From Sciurus carolinensis (Eukaryota > Chordata > Mammalia > Rodentia > Sciuridae), in assembly GCF_902686445.1 (NCBI RefSeq), contig NC_062214.1, positions 40,247,454 to 40,311,453 on the forward strand: a stretch of 64,000 bases of DNA. The letters are read 5' to 3'. The translations under genes and the position numbers were made by a program. Below the pieces are notes generated by a model that was not told the origin of the DNA, did not search any database, and saw only the letters and a program-made list of their open reading frames with translations. This document shows positions 24,125 to 37,010 of the stretch, piece after piece (the stretch's first letter is position 1; each line of letters opens with the position of its first letter).

Positions 24125-24228
24125 AAAGAAAGAAAAGGAAAGAAAGAAGGAAGGAGAGGAAGGAAGAAAGGAAGGAAAGAAGGAAGGAAGGAAGGAAGGA
24201 AGGAAGGAAGGAAGGAAGGAAGGAAGGG
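24125..24228. repeat. (GGAA)n microsatellite
   Basis: A purine tetranucleotide array, impure at its left end (GAAA/GGAGA variants) and pure (AGGA)n from about 24178 to 24227. The lysine/glycine/arginine-rich and proline/serine-rich ORFs through it, on both strands, come from the repeat. Confidence 0.95.
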
Positions 24229-27200
24229 TGGGTCAAACCCATTAGAATTCATGGCAGTATACCATAAGGCTGACTTAGTTTCTATTTAACTACATTTTGG
24301 TCTCCTTGCTATTTCTTCCTTTAATTATTTTGTGCTATCATATCCTTTTCTTTATAAAACTGGGTGCTCCATGACTTGAAAAACCCCACAGAATATAGAT
24401 GCAGGACACAAATGGTCATCCGGTTATTTAGTGATGACATAAAATAGTATGATGTGCAGATAGAACCATCTTGTTGAGAGAAGATCTTGGAATCTCCAGC
24501 TCAGCAATGTGTTAAATAAGGAGGCAGGAGTACAGCAAAAGCAGGATGAACAATGAGGTTGAAATAAAATTACCATATAAACCTATGCACGGTGAAATAA
24601 AAGAACATTTAAAACCTCTTAAGAAAATGTTTCAAAGATACAGTGGTAATATGTTGCTCTTATAGAATGATGCCCTGAGGTGGATGGCAGAAGTGACCAA
24701 ATGAGAATGCTTTCTTACTCCATCAGTGTTTACCAAGTGGGGGAATCAAGAAAGTGCCCATTGATATCGATCAGGAAAGTCAGCTAGGCTGTGGATCATT
24801 GACCCTTACTGTATAAACTCTACTGCAGGAAAACATTGCCTCCCATTCAGCCCTGACCTGTCTGACATGCTCGGATTCAATTACTACAAGAGGAAGAGAA
24901 AGAAATACGGGCCCAACAATTCACTTGGGAGTAATAAAAGCTCAAATTTAGTGTAATATAAATAAATGCTATAGAGATGGAAGGCAAGATGAATTATTGT
25001 TATTATCCAGTATTTTTATAGCACTTTATATTTTGCAAATGGTTTCACAATCTAGTATAATGTATCTATGGGGGTCTAGTGGATGGAAATGTTGCAGACT
25101 ATAAGGAATAGCAGTTAGCACATCCATTAATAGTGCTCCACTTACATTTTTATTGTCTCGTTGTTCATATGAGCTAGCTTCTCTTACTTTCTTTACAGTG
25201 GTTTTTGGTAACTTTGATAATTAATAACATAATTCTCATGATATGTTTAAATTTCTTTGGTTTTAAATTTCCAGATCTGAGCCTGACTTTATGTGAATAT
25301 GTTACTGCCACAGAATACAAGCATGAGGGCTAGGTTCCACTAAGAAATTTTATTCCTTATAAAATAATGACAAGCATGGCCTTCATAATTTACTTACTGC
25401 TCTTTAAAGGTTTCTAGCATTTTCTTCCTATTGCTGTCTTCCCTAGCTTCCCTTTCCACTTAAATAAGCACCGGATGCCACTACACCAGTGTATTTTTGA
25501 GGCCTTATGTATATTGGCCATCTGTCTGGTTTATACGACATCATCCTACTTTGATGCTTCCTGCCCATTGTCCCTGGGAACTCCCTTGTATTTTTCAGAA
25601 CATGTGCTTTGGTTTTTACATGGACCTAGGTAGGCCCCACTGTCCTTTACTGTGAAAAGATTATCTAGTTTATTATGCATCCATTGTTGAAGAAAAGATT
25701 TCTCATGACTCTGTTATTCATGTTCTTGTTGATTATCCCTTCATCAGTCTGGATCAAAGTCTTAATTTTTACAGGAGTGGAATTCAAGAATATCTGGAGA
25801 TTTATTTAATAGCAATTTAATGACTGAATTACGAGTAATATAAGTGGTTTCTCAGATATATATTCTTTTCATCAGGACTTTACAAGTATGCTGTCTTTCC
25901 CTTTCCCAATGAGATAACAGAAAGCTTAGAGGATGGAGCAAGGACAGTGCCCAGCACACAGTAGGTCCCAACACCTCAACACCTCAAGGAACTTCCAATG
26001 AGGTTGATGTTGCCAAAATGTTTCCTTCAAGATTTAAATGTAGTGCTGGCAATGAGACATAAAATTGACCTGGAAAATGTGTTTGATCCAATTTGTCTCC
26101 TCTAACATTCTAGTTAACTATATATAACACAGGAAAAGGGGGAAATCTCAAATGAGTTATGAGAGAAAAGTTAAAATCACAAAGTTTAATCTGTTCATAG
26201 CTGTTTTACTGACAAAGGCAGAAAGAAATTCAACAGTGCATTTGTTGGAAAGAATCACATTTTACTCTGATTAAGAATATGCTGAGACTTGCTTTTTATG
26301 GCAACTTTATAATTGTACCACACATCAGTTTTTAAATAACTGGAAAAAATGTTCTGTACTTCAAATTATTCTTTGAGGGTCAGAAATCTAAGGCAGATGT
26401 TTTAAATCTAAGTTGGCATTTCATAATGAATATGGTTATATTTCTGAATATTGAAAGATCTATGTAAAGATGGTAAAATAGTGGTGGAAAAACCATGTTC
26501 TTTATGCAGTGGAAAAGTCAGAGTCTCACAATCCAAACTTCAAAATCCCGTCTTTTTAGTAAAAAATCGGGAGGAAATTATTGTTTGAAATTAATAGGAC
26601 TTCCAATCTAATACTAACTTTTAATTACATCAAAAGAGGTCTTTTATTTAACAAGACAAGACACTTTACCTTTTTAAGAAAAAAAAGAAAATCGATCATA
26701 CAGTTAAAAATCTAACCTAGTTGAAGTTAACAAGAAACAAAGTGGTCTAAAATTATGTTAACTACAGGAAAACCCTTGATTGTATTCCTCTTACCTTTAG
26801 CTGTTTTAAGATGCAGAAAATAAGAGAAAGTAATTGAAATGTCGATGTCCAAAAGGGAATTAATTTCAAAAGGTCCAACAGTGATGATTTCAAGTGCACA
26901 AAAATCTTTACTTGCTTTAAACTCAAGATGGAACTAACTATTCAAGTAATGCAGTTATAGTAATCTAAGATGATTTCCAACAGGTATCCAGAGTTGGAAA
27001 CAGAAGAGAACAGAAGAGGATTTTTTTTTCTTCAGCTGTATCTTTGAACAGAAAATCCATCTTTTCACTCCTAAACATTTTCCAACTTGGACCAACTCTG
27101 TGTTCAGGGAATTCTCATTTAAGATTTGAAGTTATGGAGGCTTCTAATCTTACTCTTCTTTCATTTTTTTTTTTCTTTACTAGTGTCTTAACCAACTATT

Positions 27201-28364
27201 CCAGAAATTCTGAGCTTAATGTTATTAATAACAGTTGCCAGAAAATTGGAGCGATACTTTTCCAGGAGAAATTAACATTGATAGGGATATTTTAAAGTGT
27301 TCATTAAATGTTAAAAATAACATTGAAACATTACTTATAGAATGTCAAATCAAAATCATCCATATTCTCACTACTGTAATTCACCTGTTCTTTCTCCCTG
27401 TGCCTTCTCATGTAGTGTTATCCAGAGCTGAACTCTGTGAGATCCTTTGTACACATACCACTCTTATGTGAACACATTCCACAGTGTCATACTTTTCATG
27501 ACATTCCTGTTTAATGTTGACACTGTCTCACCCATTTCATAACCACAGTCTAATATTTCCCTGTTTGGAAACATTGAACTTGTTTAAATTAAAAAAAATA
27601 CATTGCACATATGGAAATATTATTCCTCGGCATAAACTTTTTCTTCCTTTGAATTATTTCACTGTAATACATTTCCTTGAGAAAGTCAAAGCATATGAAT
27701 ATTTCTCATTTGTACCATAGTACTTTCTGCTGGTGGGTTAAATTATAGTACTACTAAGGATTTATTACCATAAATATTTCTCTTTAGAAAAGCAAATTTT
27801 CAAACACCTTAAACAGAAAAGCTCAAGGAACCATGAACACCTTAAAGATAACTACCAAGAGAAAAGAAAGCCAGGATCTTGCAAGCTTAGCAGGATTTTT
27901 AAAAAATTAATATTCCATCTTCTCCTAAGGGAATCCTTGATTATAAAACTATAAAAGGAAAAGCTATTTAACAATATATAGCATATATAAGGAATTTGAC
28001 ATTTTGTATTACCAATTTCTCACTTTTCCTTAATTCTTATACATTATCATATTACATTGCATAGATCAGAAGTGAGTGATTTTATTATTATTGCATGTGA
28101 TAAACTGCAATGAGGTAAATATTTTCATAAACTGTGTCCCATACTTTTTTTCATTTTTCAAAGGTCTAAGTTATTTCTACAATGTCATATTAGAAGTGAA
28201 GGGATCAATTTTGTCCATGTTTCCAGAACATTCTCTTTTTCTTCCAGTCAGAGAAACATAAAACATATTTCTCAAAACATGTTGTGGGTAACAGTGGCAA
28301 CTTAAGATGGCATTTTCATAAAAAAAATTAAAAAATTATTAAACCTGTAAAATGTTTCTGAAGT
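24229..28364. other. Mostly unique AT-rich non-coding sequence
   Basis: Four kilobases without a recognisable gene. A MIR-end scrap ('agtgcccagcacacagtagg') lies near 25948-25968. ORFs at 27044-27295 and 27514-27720 have no domain and cross T-rich runs. Confidence 0.55.
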
Positions 28365-28552
28365 CAGTGATTCTCAAAATGTAGTTACTGGACCATTAGT
28401 ATCACATCTCTTAGGAACTTGTTAGAAATGCAAAATCTCAGCCCACCCAGATTGCTGGGATCAGACCTACTGACAAGGAAAACTGGAGATTGAGCCAGCA
28501 AGAGACCCTCCAGATGATTGTGCTTATGCCCTAAGTGTTTGAGAACCCATGC
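28365..28552 (-). mobile_element. MER5-type hAT/Charlie DNA transposon remnant
   Basis: Begins 'cagtgattctcaaaatg' and ends 'gtttgagaaccca', the inverted ends of MER5. Inside are 'aggaacttgttagaaatgcaaaatctcagcccaccca' and 'atcagacctactga', which are MER5 middle text in reverse. It is non-autonomous, ancient and non-coding. Confidence 0.82.
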
Positions 28553-31500
28553 TTTACCTTTTCTGGGTAATTTACAATGTCTTACCTTATTAAAGTTTCA
28601 GAGAAGTTCTGCAAAAGAAAAAAAAATACATAATATCATACAACAGATACCTCAAAACCTCATAGAAATCTTGAACATGGAGTATCTATTTTGTGTTCCA
28701 TCAAACACACACATTCCTATAGAGATGCAGTCATTGAATCTAGGTTGAAATTGCAGTTGCTAGTTTCACCCTGAGTTGTCCATGCATGTGTTCATTAGTG
28801 TTTGATATATTTCTTGCTGCAAGTCCTTGGGAAGAATCATAGCCTTCTGTTAGACAGTGGTGGGATAGTTCATTGCCTGCCCAGTTGATTCATGTTTGTT
28901 TTTTTCCGGTACTTGTCTATCCTGTGTATATTAATATATGTGAGTAGAATGTGCGTTTGGTATGAAATATGCCATCATATCTCCTTTATAACAAAGAATG
29001 GTAGGAGAGATTCTCTGTTCATATGCTTAATGTTAAAGATGATATATCTGAATGAAAATCATTAATATTTAATGAATGAACAGATCCTAAGTGAAAAAAG
29101 TCGTATGCTTTAGAATGAAATATTTATTATCTGACAGGAAATGAGAATTTTGTAGCCATGCTACAAGATAAAAATACAAAAATAATAAAATGGAAAATTA
29201 GAAGTAATTATTTTTACATGTGCTGTAAAGTTGTAAGTTGAATTTCTTGTCTATTATTTGTTTCCAATTTGAAGGTTAGTGGGAAAATAATGTTTTGATA
29301 GCAGACTTCTGACAGTTTAATGATAGTGATCAAGTTTTATGCATTTTGTTTAAACACTATAGTCACATCTTTTTTAGTAGCTTTCTTTATACCTTTTACA
29401 AGTTAGATTTTAAGGAAAAAATGTTATGTTTTATCTTAATACAAAAGTCTTCATTTTTATGTGTTTTATATTTAAATTTCTCTTATCCTGTGTGCTTAAA
29501 TTACAAAGAAATTCTGTAGTTCAAATGAGCATGAAGTTGTTTGGCAAACTGAGATTACATAGCTACAAAACCCCTGGTAGATGGTATCTATAAATAGAGG
29601 TGTCTAATGTGAAAGCTTTCTGAACAATATAAATGGGCCTTTTTCAAGAAGTAGAGAGGAGGAAAGCCTACAGCATTGATTTAAAAGATTGTAATTAGAA
29701 TTAGGCTCTGATAATTAGATCCCAGTAGACTAAGTTCAGACTTTCTTTTTCCTCAAACAAACAAAACATAAATGAGTGTAGGATGTCATTTCTGCAAGAA
29801 TGAAAATAGAAATGGAATTTTAAATAAAGATTGTGAAACAAAATGAGGCATTTTAATTCTTGCACCTGGAATCATTTTATAATGAAATGCAAATTAATTC
29901 CAAAAATCTTTGACCTCTGTTTTGCTGATTGCAGCCTAAAATCATTCATTTGGTTTTTACAAAAAGAGAAAATGCATACTAAGACAAAATTATTTAGTAC
30001 ATCTACCTTAGAATTTCATAATGAAATTAGATTATTGGCTCTATGGCTGACTACTTTCACATTACCACTATCAAGAATGGTCAAAGACTAAGGGTGAAAT
30101 ACTTGATATGAATTGGGGGTGAACCCATCATGATTATTTGAAATCATTCATGGGCTTAATATTTATCTTTTACTAGTCAATTCTTATGGGAGTGTTACTT
30201 ATTGTAATTTCTTTATTTTTAAATTCCCAAAAGAAGCAAAACTGGAATCTACTTTTCAGCTTCAAAAAATATAAATCTAAGCTTCATTAATTAGTATTTA
30301 CAAAAAAGCAAACTTTAATAGCCTCACATTGAAGTTTAAGTAAGAACCAGAGTTTATATGATGATGAAAGTATGTGAGCTGATTACAAAGTGAAGGACCT
30401 TTAAATTTCCTTCTGGATTTTACTGCCTAATTATTGCTTATTTTCTTTGACAGTTTAGTAATCAATATTGTCATCAGCTTATGTAGGAGGAAAACAAAAA
30501 TTGGAATGTCATTAAATATATATACCAAATTTTTGATCAATGTAGATGACAAAGTGGCAAATTCACAAATATTCATAAAACAGTTATAGAAAATGAGAGA
30601 GTAGAATGAAAATTTTGGATCTAATGAAGATACGTTGTCTTATTAATTCATACCCACACCTTCTCTAAAAAGAATTTGAAAATAGAAATAAAATAATTTA
30701 AAGCTATTTACAATAAGAACACCTAGAGTTTATCTATTTTTTAATAGACAGGGAACACCGCAATGTAGAACCCTGGGCGCAGGAGTGGAGTACAGGTAAA
30801 ATGATAACCAAGAATCTTAACAGCTTAGCATATTTATTTTAATTTTCATATACTTAGGCTCTGAGTTCCCTAGGGCAAATGCAAATGAAAGCAATATGTC
30901 CATATAGTCTTCAGTTTTAACTGTAAATACTGTTCAGTGAAGGTTTTTGTTATGCTTAATAGTGTACAGTATAAATATATATTCAGTAAATGCTTGCTGG
31001 TAACATCTTGTCCATAGGTCACAAGGTTCAGTATCATTGCTTAAGTCATCTTTTAAAATATCAGTACTTTTACCTTCATCTTAAGTCATTCAAAACAAAC
31101 AAACAAACAAACAAACAAATTAAAAAAACCAAGAAACAATACAAACAAACCAGTCCTCTGGTTTTCTTGATTCTATTTCATTGTTCACCTCCTTCATTTT
31201 GGGAAAGTAGGAGAGTTTGGTGATTGGCTGGGTTCCTCATCCTAGTTTGCCTTTCAGTGTAATCTATTTGAAAAGTGGTTTCCAAATCTAGTAGCCCTAG
31301 AATCCTTTCAAAGATTTCCTGATCACATTCAGAGCAAGAGGGAAAACACATCACCCAGAACAATTTACCAGGGACAAGTTAGTTTTTCTGTTAGCAATGT
31401 TGGATTGCATTTTGATTTTCTTTGAAACAAAGTTTTGCTAAAAACAATTTGATAATCACTAGGTAAAGACCACCAACAGTGCTCTAGTAAAAGGAATTCA

Positions 31501-31790
31501 TAGAAGATCTTGACAGGTGAAGTTTATGAAATTGCTGACCGGGGGATCTTATCTCTGACTGATGGATAGTTTTCAAAATGTTAGCAATCCACTAAAATTA
31601 TAAGAAAATTCAGTATTTTGTGCAGACTATTTATCTGGAGGGATGGTTTACATGAAATTTTTCTTTGATCCTTATTGTATTAATACAAATTTCAGAAATA
31701 TACAAAGAATTTTTAAAACCACAAAGAATTAGTGTTAATTAATTAGGTAATAAGTAAAACTATCAAAATATCTTTTAAAACCTACCTGAA
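28553..31790. other. Unique AT-rich sequence with a candidate conserved block
   Basis: No SINE, LTR or LINE was recognised across about 3 kb, which is unusual for this window. 29500-30090 is rich in homeodomain-type motifs: TAATTAG at 29692-29698 and 29712-29718, and an exact ATGCAAAT octamer at 29887-29894 overlapping ATTAAT. An (AAAC)n run lies at 31091-31120. The short ORFs show no domain. Confidence 0.45.
31091..31120. repeat. (AAAC)n microsatellite
   Basis: About seven AAAC units with an impure A-rich continuation to 31150. Confidence 0.9.
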
Positions 31791-33300
31791 ATCTATTCTC
31801 CTTGTCCCAAATTCAACACTATTATTTAATTTGGTGTGTGTATTTCCTGTCTATATACTTTTTAAACTTATACTAAGATATATTGTGTTAATTGTATGTT
31901 TATGAACAGTTCCATAAATATTTTACTACAAATATCTTTGACCAACTTGTTTTCTCATGACTTTTCATTTTTTATTTCTTTGTTCATATATATGTGTATA
32001 TATATATGTATACATACATACACATATATTCTGATGCACTCATTTATATGCCAATGCAATTCCATGTTATGAAAATGTCACATTTAATCAATTCATTTCA
32101 TCTCTATGGAAAAATATTAAAGTTGCATCATACTTATTCATTAGGATAAGCAGCATGACAAGGAACATTCTTGTACACATCTTTAAAGGTTGAACTAGGC
32201 CAAGCATATAACTAGAAGTGTACCTGAGGCTCATAAAATGTGCACATCTTCAACTGTATTCATAAAAGTCAAATTATTATTCAACATGGCTTAGCTTGTT
32301 ATTTTACCTTTTCCCCAATATTATATGAGGGTTCATGATGTCGGTCTGCATTCAACAGTGGTATATTCAGACTTTAATTTTTATAGTTGCACGAGTATAA
32401 AATTGCATTTAATTCCTGCTTTCATGTGCACTTCCCTGGTTTCTAATAAGTTTTAGTATGTGCTCAAATTATTGTCCATTGAATTTCTTTCTGTGAATTG
32501 CCCTCACTATTCATTGGTCATTTTTTATTCTTAATGAATTAATGTCTTTAATGTTGTAATACAGGACACAACTTTATATATTTAGTACAATAATTTTTTT
32601 GCCAATTATGTACATTTTCAATTTTTTTCCTCAAGTCTTGACCTATGCTTTCAACTTTGTTCTTGGAGACTTTTATCATGTTTTAATTTTTGTTGTGAAA
32701 AAAATGCCCTGATCTTTTTCTTTAGTTCTGCTATTTGATCTTATTTTAAAAATCCTTTCCTACCATAATTCTATAAAACTACCCTACTAATCCCATAGAT
32801 TATTATAAAATAGATAAAATTTTACAATTCATATTTAAACCATTAATCCAGCTCCTTCTTTGATAGGCCACATTTCAGTAAATGCATGACCTCCGTATGA
32901 CCTCTCAACATTGGTCTGACTGCTGCAAATTTAAACTATTTCAATGACTCTGGCTTTATAATAATATCTGGGAGGTAAAACCTCATATACCTTATTTATT
33001 TTCTTCCAAACTCATGTAAATATTCTTAACATTTTCTCTTTCAGATGAATTATAAGCTTGTCATTTTTTTAAGTACCTACTGAGATTTTTATTGAGGTTG
33101 TTTTGAGTTTACACATTAATTTGATGACCATTGGCATGCTTTGAAATTGAGTCCTCCAATCCATGAACATTGTATATTTACATGTAGTTTTACATTTTCC
33201 CTTTTAAATATTTGTGTTGTTTTTCTGAGTAGATTTTAATATAATTTTATTTTATGTATATTATTATAAATTCATTTTAAATGTCTGGATTTGCTTTTAT
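31790..33300 (-). mobile_element. Old L1 (L1M-class), antisense
   Basis: An old L1 read backwards from its 3' UTR: 'tttggtgtgtgtatttcctgtc', 'atgccaatgcaattccatgtta', 'aacattcttgtacacatctttaaa', 'catataactagaagtg', then ORF2-side text: 'gtgaattgccctcactattcattggtcattttttattctta', 'gtcttgacctatgctttcaac', 'aaaaatcctttcctaccataattctataaaa', 'actctggctttataataatatctgggagg' and 'gaggttgttttgagtttacacattaatttg'. An impure (TA)n run occurs at about 31986-32030. It is very diverged and has no open ORF2 frame. Confidence 0.68.
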
Positions 33301-35633
33301 GAATCTTAGCCTTATGTTCTTTTTTCTTTTTGGTTCACTTACTTTTTTTGTTTCCCAAGATAAAAGCCCATAATTTTCTCCCATTCAGGAAAATACAGTC
33401 ATTGCTTTTTTCCCCATTTTCTCTATTCTTTGGTGCTTTCTGGAACACAATGAAGACTCTTGCAAATTCTGCATATTATAGTCAAGGATACCTAAAATCT
33501 TGCAAGAGTTTCAGAAAAAATTACATATGGTATCGTCATATACATGCATATATGTGGGTTGTGTGAGTGTATAGTCTTTTGTAGTCCTTTAATCCTTTGC
33601 AGTACTTTCCAACTACACTAGACCCAACTTCAATCAGACTAATGCTATTTATATCTTTACATATTTGCCTTCCACTTAAAATTCAGTTGAAGAAGGGAAC
33701 ATGGTTTTCTGTAGCATACATTTTGCCTGAGCCTGTGCATTTTTCCTTTATACAGTTATGTTTCAAAATTGTACAGTTTATATAATGCATCTTTGGGAAC
33801 TTTACTCTCAAAGGAACAGAATACCACTATTCCTTTGTAAGAAAAAGAAAGATGCTTCCAATTTCGTTTCCTGAACCTACTAATTCTCCCACATACATAT
33901 GCAAACACATGTACATAGTTCATTGCACTTATAGTTATCAGAAATTCAATTCTCAAAAGATGCTAGGGTCACTTTTCATGCTAATGGTAAAAGTAAAATT
34001 TATAAATAGGTATATAGTTTGCATGAGTGGATTAGTTATGATATAAAATATATGAATTTGCCCTGTATCAGTGCATAATAGAAACTAGACTATTGCACAT
34101 CAATGAGGATGAATTGGTTTGGTAAAATTTCTTTGTAACTGAAAAAAATGGCATTTGTTTCTTCAGGATGTGGGCTAATTTTCAGGTAAATTTCTGCCTC
34201 CACTTGTGTACTTGTACATTTTGAAAAATATGCCAATCTTTACTTCTGTCATTCATGTGAATATTTCAACTATCTATATAAATCATTCATCTTCATCTTA
34301 ACTAAATTATGTAACTCAGAAAGTTCATTCTCCAAGGGCTTCCCAATTTATCACTATTTTAAGTCTGTTGGTCTACTTAGTAGCTAACACTTGCTGACAT
34401 AATAAAGTCATATGGATTATAGATAAACTCAAGGTATACTTGGGACTTGGAACTGTCATCTCTATGTGGTGCCAAATAATACACTGGTGGTTTGGGCCAA
34501 CAAGGTGAAAAAAGTTAAACCTTGCCAACCTGAAATAGTGGTTTGATTTAAAGAGCTCCAAGAAAGACTCAGGTGCTGTAATTGTGTGGTAATTTGGTAA
34601 GGCAGCTACTAATTATGAATCAGAAATGAGAATAACCTTGAGAAAAATCTCAGTGTGCCAAGATTTACCAATTGCAGATTCAGAATCTGAGCCAAACAGT
34701 AAATTGTGAGGTTATTAAAAAATATTACTAGAGTAAAGCCACCTGGGTCAGAGTTTCTGAACTTTGAATTTACTAGAGGTTGCTCAGAGTTAGCTTTCTG
34801 GAGTTTTTCTTTTACTTCTATTATTCACCTAAAAAAAAAAGACCAAGATTTAGAGAGATGATAACCAAAAAAAAAAAAAAAAAAATTGCAAGAAGGGAGT
34901 AACTCTTTTTCTCTTTTTGTATGACTATTACATATTGAGTATAGTGGTAGAACTTTTATCTCAAAGGGGTAAGAAAATTTCCCTTGGTTACACACTTAAT
35001 CATCATTCACATCCAAGTCTGTCTTTTTCCAAGCCTCTTCGTTTCCTTTAGATCAACAGTGATAATAAGTGCATGTATCAAGGTATCTTCATCCCAATGC
35101 TATCTTAATGATCTTTGACTTTTAAGAATGATCTAGTTCAATTGGAACTTCTTTGATACCACATGGTTTATGTTTACCAGATCAGGCATGTCTAACTGTG
35201 AACTTGTCTAACAAGTTCCTCAAGAACTTGTGAGTAGGGACAAGAGACAGACAATATTGTTAGTACTTATTATTAATATTTGCTTCAAGACTGACCAATT
35301 CGAGGTAAGATAATGAATAGAAGATATTGAACATTAATGTTATGGTTCTTTTGATCCCTAGGAGTCTAGGAAAGGTGTGGATGTGAGTGGTGAAAGGGGA
35401 AGGAACAAGGATAGGGGGAGAAGCTGGGACCTCCCCTTGCCCTGGAGCTGGTTGGATATTCTGAGATGTATTCAACATTAATTTGTCAGTGGATAGGGTT
35501 TTCCCCTAAAAGAAGAATGGTTTTGGGTGAGCTGGCTTTCTTTAGTTGAAGCAATTCCTGGAGAGGGCTGATAGTTGTGAGATGTCAGCCAATAGACTAC
35601 TCAGCTGCTGAGGAAATGTATTATTTAGTCTTT
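33301..35633. other. Unique AT-rich non-coding sequence
   Basis: No gene seen. Features of note are an A19 tract at 34867-34885 and a set of three alternating 8-bp inverted and direct repeats at 35200-35231. ORFs at 33330-33566 and 33756-33956 have no domain. Confidence 0.5.
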
Positions 35634-36150
35634 ATATTAATTTTCTATTGTCGTATAACAACTTACCACAAAAATCACACACTTACTGTTCTCCAGTTTC
35701 TATGGATTAAGGGTCTAGATACAGCTTCAGTGGGTCCCTTGTAAGGCAACAATGAAGATGTTTACCAGAATTCTCAACTGGAACCTCAACCAGGGAAGGG
35801 TCTGCTTTTAAATTCACTGGGTTTTTTGGCAGAATTTAATTTCTTATAGCTGTGGAACTTAGAGAAGCTCACATCTTCATCTTTAAAACCAGCAATGAGA
35901 GTAATCCTCTAGAGCAACCCTGTTAGCCAAATGGATTTCTCTCTGGTATAGCATAATCCCATCCCACCCCCTTTGCTGTATAACATATCATATCACTTAT
36001 ATAAGTATCATGAAGGGACCTACCATTATCTATGCTATATTGGTTTAAAGTGTGTGACAAGTTCTGATCCACTTATAGGGATGGAATTTCACAACAGCAT
36101 GAACACCAGGAGGTGGGGACCAAAGAGTCCACCTAAAATTCTGTTCAGAC
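35634..36150 (-). mobile_element. Ancient MaLR/MLT-like LTR (antisense), diverged
   Basis: The start 'ttttctattgtcgtataacaacttaccacaaaaa' and 'ctccagtttctatggattaagggtctag' are the antisense 3' end of an old MLT-type LTR, followed by 'ctcaactggaacctcaaccagggaagggtctgctttt'. The part from about 36070, 'gggatggaatttcacaacagcatgaacaccaggaggtggggacc', is also typical of ancient repeat text. It could be two old elements side by side. Confidence 0.5.
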
Positions 36151-36579
36151 TGTCAAGATGGGGAAATCAGTGCAGCTCAGCACAATGGTGGCAGCACTTG
36201 TGTGCATCACCATTAGATCATATAAAGAAAAAAGCTCCTAGAGATCATCAAAAAGAAAGCTGAGTCATTTTAGGACTATAAGGTATCACTATTTAACAGG
36301 TAAGAAAATGAAGATTGGAGTGGCCCACAATTATATTTAGAGCTGGAAATATAATAGTGAAGAAATAATCAAAACATTTTTTGGAGCCCTATTGATAATA
36401 GTAAGAATTCTAGAGAATGCCACTAATTTGAATAAAACCGCCCCCTATCCCATGTTGGTAACTTACTCTTACCACCAGGATTGTGAGAAAGCTCTTACTA
36501 GTGTTATCTAATTCACTATTACAAATTTATTTTTAACCAGGAAATAGAGATTATGGAATTATAAAAATTGAATGCTAGG

Positions 36580-36720
36580 TAAGACCTTTGGGACTACTCC
36601 TATTTTACAGATAAGGAAACAGTAGCGTAAGTAATTAACTAGTTCAAAGACAATTAGCTTCCCAGAAATATGACAGAAATTGAAAATTATTTGATTCCTA
36701 GTTCAGAGATATAGTCACCA
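36580..36720 (-). mobile_element. MIR-like SINE (antisense)
   Basis: 'ctactcctattttacagataaggaaacagtagcg' is the antisense MIR core, with the rest strongly diverged. Confidence 0.5.
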
Positions 36721-36879
36721 TATTCCGCCACCTCCTAGTTTCTTGTAATCTTTAGAATTTTAATATTTATTTAAGTGTATTGGATTCTAAAATGTAAAAT
36801 TCTTTATTAGACAAAAAATTCTGCCTCTAGAAACCTTTCCTACTTGTGTGTCTTCATAGAGAAAATGGAAATCTGATGT

Positions 36880-37010
36880 GAGAGGGAGAGCAAGGGAGAA
36901 GAGAGAAAGAGGGTGAGAAGGAAGGACCAAAGAACAGAAGTGGGGGGGGGGGCAAAAAGAATGAGGGAGAAGGAAGATAAAGGAAAAGGAAGGAGAAAAA
37001 GGAAAAGAAA
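36880..37010. repeat. Purine-rich tract with a G11 run
   Basis: About 130 bp almost wholly A and G on the plus strand. It includes eleven consecutive G (36942-36952) and reiterated 'aaggaaaaggaaggagaaaaagg' text. Confidence 0.9.

Noticed and set aside
24043..24289. Lys/Gly/Arg-rich and Pro/Ser/Phe-rich ORFs
   Set aside because: They translate the GGAA microsatellite in two frames.
31986..32030. Palindrome-like TA-rich run
   Set aside because: Simple (TA)/(TACA) repeat inside the antisense L1; any symmetry comes from the repeat unit.
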